From assembly GCA_027077185.1 (NCBI GenBank), contig JALTGJ010000491.1:1-5876 (forward strand): a stretch of DNA of 5,876 bases, given 5' to 3'. Of the stretch, positions 5,652 through 5,876 are shown piece by piece. The first letter of the stretch is position 1; the number at the start of each line of letters is the position of its first letter. The notes beneath the pieces were generated by a model that did not search any database, was not told the origin of the DNA, and saw nothing but the letters and a program-made list of their open reading frames with translations. A program made the position numbers and the translations under genes. Origin of the DNA: Spirochaetales bacterium (GTDB taxonomy: Bacteria > Spirochaetota > Spirochaetia > B11-G9).

Positions 5652-5876
5652 GAGTACAAACAATAAACTTTTCCCTAAAATTATTAACACTCTGAAAATT
5701 TTAGGAGAAAATATAAAAACAGCACGGCTCCGGAGAAAAATATCTATGGAGCAAATAGCTGAACGTGCTGGAATTAGTAGAGCAACAGTATGGGCAGTTG
5801 AGAAAGGCTCACCCTCTGTATCTATAGGAACGTATATACAAATTTTATTTATACTTGGTCTGGATAAAGATATTTT
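5650..5876 (+). CDS. XRE-family (Cro/CI-type) repressor, HipB-like, cut by the right window edge
   Basis: This is a DNA-binding regulator; 75 codons and two bases are visible before the window ends, with no stop. A helix-turn-helix domain spans about residues 17-72: LGENIKTARLRRK leads into the first helix, MEQIAERAG is the second, and ISRATVWAVEKG (42-53) contains the recognition helix and the conserved Glu-Lys-Gly turn. SPSVSIGTYIQILFILGL follows, as is common in this family. The stretch from Leu-Arg-Arg-Lys through Glu-Lys-Gly-Ser-Pro-Ser-Val-Ser resembles regulators that usually sit directly upstream of HipA-like kinases, but any such gene lies outside the window. The ATG at 5650 has no Shine-Dalgarno site and lies within a few bases of the predicted transcription start, suggesting leaderless translation. 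An AGGAG at 5703-5707 is inside the frame, but no standard start codon follows it at the right distance. It is divergent from the chemoreceptor gene. Confidence 0.85.
   Translation, partial: MSTNNKLFPKIINTLKILGENIKTARLRRKISMEQIAERAGISRATVWAVEKGSPSVSIGTYIQILFILGLDKDI

Noticed and set aside
5703..5707. AGGAG inside the XRE gene as the true ribosome site
   Set aside because: Only an ATA codon lies at a suitable distance, and the residues before it (LGEN) look like a normal part of this family, so the ATG at 5650 is preferred.

Overview
The window is AT-rich, with AT-rich spacers, and carries three complete genes plus the start of a fourth. It probably comes from a spirochaete, most likely a free-living member of the Spirochaetales. 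Two things suggest this: the exported protein's signal peptide ends in Phe-Ala-Asn-Gly, a common spirochaetal pattern, and the hairpin tip of the chemoreceptor resembles treponemal and spirochaetal receptors. This is recognition from memory, not a database search.

Layout from left to right: (1) Positions 1-221 are a control region. It holds a good candidate promoter pointing left out of the window, embedded in a long inverted repeat, and a tandem 7-bp direct repeat in front of the first rightward gene. (2) 222-725 (+) encodes a small exported protein of unknown function with a Gly/Arg/Met/Gln-rich tail, followed by a clear intrinsic terminator. (3) 777-2930 (-) encodes a membrane sensor histidine kinase with a periplasmic ABC-type substrate-binding domain, one transmembrane helix, PAS, HisKA_2 and an ATPase domain. 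(4) 3098-5386 (-) encodes a methyl-accepting chemotaxis protein with a large periplasmic Cache-type sensor domain. (5) 5387-5649 is a divergent intergenic control region. (6) From 5650 to the right edge lies the start of a Cro/CI-type (XRE) repressor gene that resembles the antitoxin or regulator of HipBA-like modules.

The receptor and the kinase lie in the same orientation, 167 bases apart, without a convincing terminator between them, so they may be partly co-transcribed. Both sense periplasmic signals, but they feed different outputs: the CheA/CheW flagellar pathway for the receptor and an unseen response regulator for the kinase. No cognate response regulator, CheA, CheW or CheR is present in the window.

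The most interesting material is regulatory. The XRE gene has a perfect-consensus sigma-70 promoter placed so close to its ATG that the message should be leaderless or nearly so, overlaid by two inverted repeats of identical geometry. A 15-bp element is nearly duplicated between the left-edge promoter region and the chemoreceptor leader. I see no CRISPR array, tRNA, rRNA, insertion sequence or phage gene. No complete novel system is visible, but the right edge may be the beginning of a HipBA-like toxin-antitoxin locus.
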